Assembly (NCBI GenBank): GCA_025174535.1
Contig: JALBUN010000002.1
Location: 366,605 to 430,604, forward strand
Direction: 5' to 3'
DNA: 64,000 bases
Source: Cantharellus purpuraceus
Lineage: Eukaryota > Basidiomycota > Agaricomycetes > Cantharellales > Hydnaceae
Part shown: one piece after another, positions 63,302-64,000 of the stretch
Layout: the number at the start of each line of letters is the position of its first letter
How positions within the stretch are numbered: position 1 is the first letter of the stretch
Position numbers and translations under genes: made by a program
The notes under the pieces: generated by a model
Database searches by the model: none
Seen by the model: the letters and a program-made list of their open reading frames with translations, nothing else
Told to the model about the DNA's origin: nothing

Positions 63302-63976
63302 CTACTCGATTTCCATCGCATCAGTGTTTGGTTCCTCTATCTTGGGAACAGTCCGATCGGTATGACGGTTTTCCTCGTCACGGGCACGGTAGATTCCTTC
63401 TAGCTCACGAGGATCTTTTGCGGACCAAGGGGAGGGCTTGAATAGGACTAGAGCTTGAGAAGGATCTGATTCGATACGTGAAAGTAAGGCGTGTGAGACT
63501 GAGTATTTGTTGTCACTAGAACTCTCTGAGGGTGTCTCCGCCTCATCTTCGGAACTATCGAGGTCCGTGACGATAATGCCTGGTGGTGCGTATTCGATCA
63601 GGTTTTTGTACACATGCGGAGTGAGATACGGGATGGATGGAAACTTACGGTCCTTCTCTGGCTCATATGATGAGGAATGGCGCATGCGAATTTCGGGCAT
63701 GGTGTCAAGGACTTGAGGTGGAGGACACCCTTGGAAAGCAGTCTTCTCTTCAATGATTGGGGCCTGAACTGGAGGCTGAGCCTGCTCAAAAAGAGACAAC
63801 CGTGAGAGGTTGCGAGCCAGGTCAAAACGACGTCTTTTTGGTTGAGGAAGAATGCGAGAAGCATAGGGCTGAGCAGGAGCGCAGTCATGGTCCGAGTCGT
63901 CAGGGGAGTCTGAGAGCTTACGCTTGCGAGCGGACATCCAAGGGTGGGAGAATGGATAGTGGTGCCAGGTGGTCAT
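63302..63976 (-). CDS. Hypothetical nuclear-looking protein (224 aa)
   Basis: Uninterrupted minus-strand frame from ATG 63976 to 63302. Two basic clusters look like nuclear localisation signals (SARKRKLSDSPDD and PKRRRFDLARNL). The middle has LEYAPPG-type sequence (KNLIEYAPPGIIVTDLDSSE) within an acidic Ser/Glu-rich stretch, and the C terminus is charged (ELEGIYRARDEENRHTDRTV). No known domain is recognised. Another ATG (MSARKRK) follows closely, and the gene could have an upstream exon beyond the window edge. Confidence 0.6.
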   Translation of the reverse strand: MTTWHHYPFSHPWMSARKRKLSDSPDDSDHDCAPAQPYASRILPQPKRRRFDLARNLSRLSLFEQAQPPVQAPIIEEKTAFQGCPPPQVLDTMPEIRMRHSSSYEPEKDRKFPSIPYLTPHVYKNLIEYAPPGIIVTDLDSSEDEAETPSESSSDNKYSVSHALLSRIESDPSQALVLFKPSPWSAKDPRELEGIYRARDEENRHTDRTVPKIEEPNTDAMEIE

Positions 63977-64000
63977 TAGTCGACCTGCAGCAAGTGGTGA

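Overview
The window reads as nuclear DNA of a basidiomycete fungus, most likely an Agaricomycete. The genes are split by many introns of about 45-60 bp, they lie close together on both strands, and the left two thirds is a graveyard of Ty3/gypsy-type LTR retrotransposons. Genus is not determined.

Bases 1-385 hold the 3' end of an unrecognised gene. Bases 670 to about 41,100 are nested retroelements. The one complete element (Element 1, 4951-11375, minus strand) has two near-identical LTRs, a 5-bp target duplication (ttgtc), intact gag and pol with a C-terminal chromodomain, and a third small ORF. It sits in the RNase H region of an older, decayed gypsy copy (family B, roughly 2814-14981). Family B recurs on the plus strand as a tandem LTR-pol-accessory gene-LTR-gag-pol array (27038-39198). 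Its LTRs (about 500-540 bp, TGTTA...TAACA) occur as solo or shared copies at 14467, 20553, 27038, 34174 and 40265, with truncated copies at 2263 and 23920. Family B carries an antisense accessory gene after pol that encodes a long charged coiled coil and a six-cysteine cluster with fungal Zn2Cys6 spacing. Other repeats are family A (LTR about 893 bp), family C LTRs (same family as Element 1), LTR E with a 15-bp minisatellite, and a 1.4-kb repeat D with its own small ORF related to the third ORF of Element 1.

The most unusual object is the gypsy-like element at about 18127-23919. Its leader, gag, protease, RNase H-region and integrase sequence is built of back-to-back short perfect inverted repeats (stems of 6-12 bp, mostly short loops). 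I did not see this in the other elements.

From about 41.7 kb the window is ordinary gene-rich euchromatin: TRM11 (tRNA m2G10 methyltransferase), an NDUFB3-like complex I subunit, DNA topoisomerase I, a 4-coumarate-CoA ligase-like acyl-CoA synthetase with a possible peroxisomal tail, a single-pass membrane protein, glutamate-cysteine ligase, Atg6/Beclin 1, ATP synthase delta subunit, a large AlkB-like 2-oxoglutarate oxygenase with zinc-binding cysteines, the CCAAT-factor subunit HAP2/NF-YA, and a nuclear-looking hypothetical protein. These are housekeeping or metabolic genes with no evident cluster logic. Atg6 and the ATP synthase subunit share a 72-bp divergent promoter.
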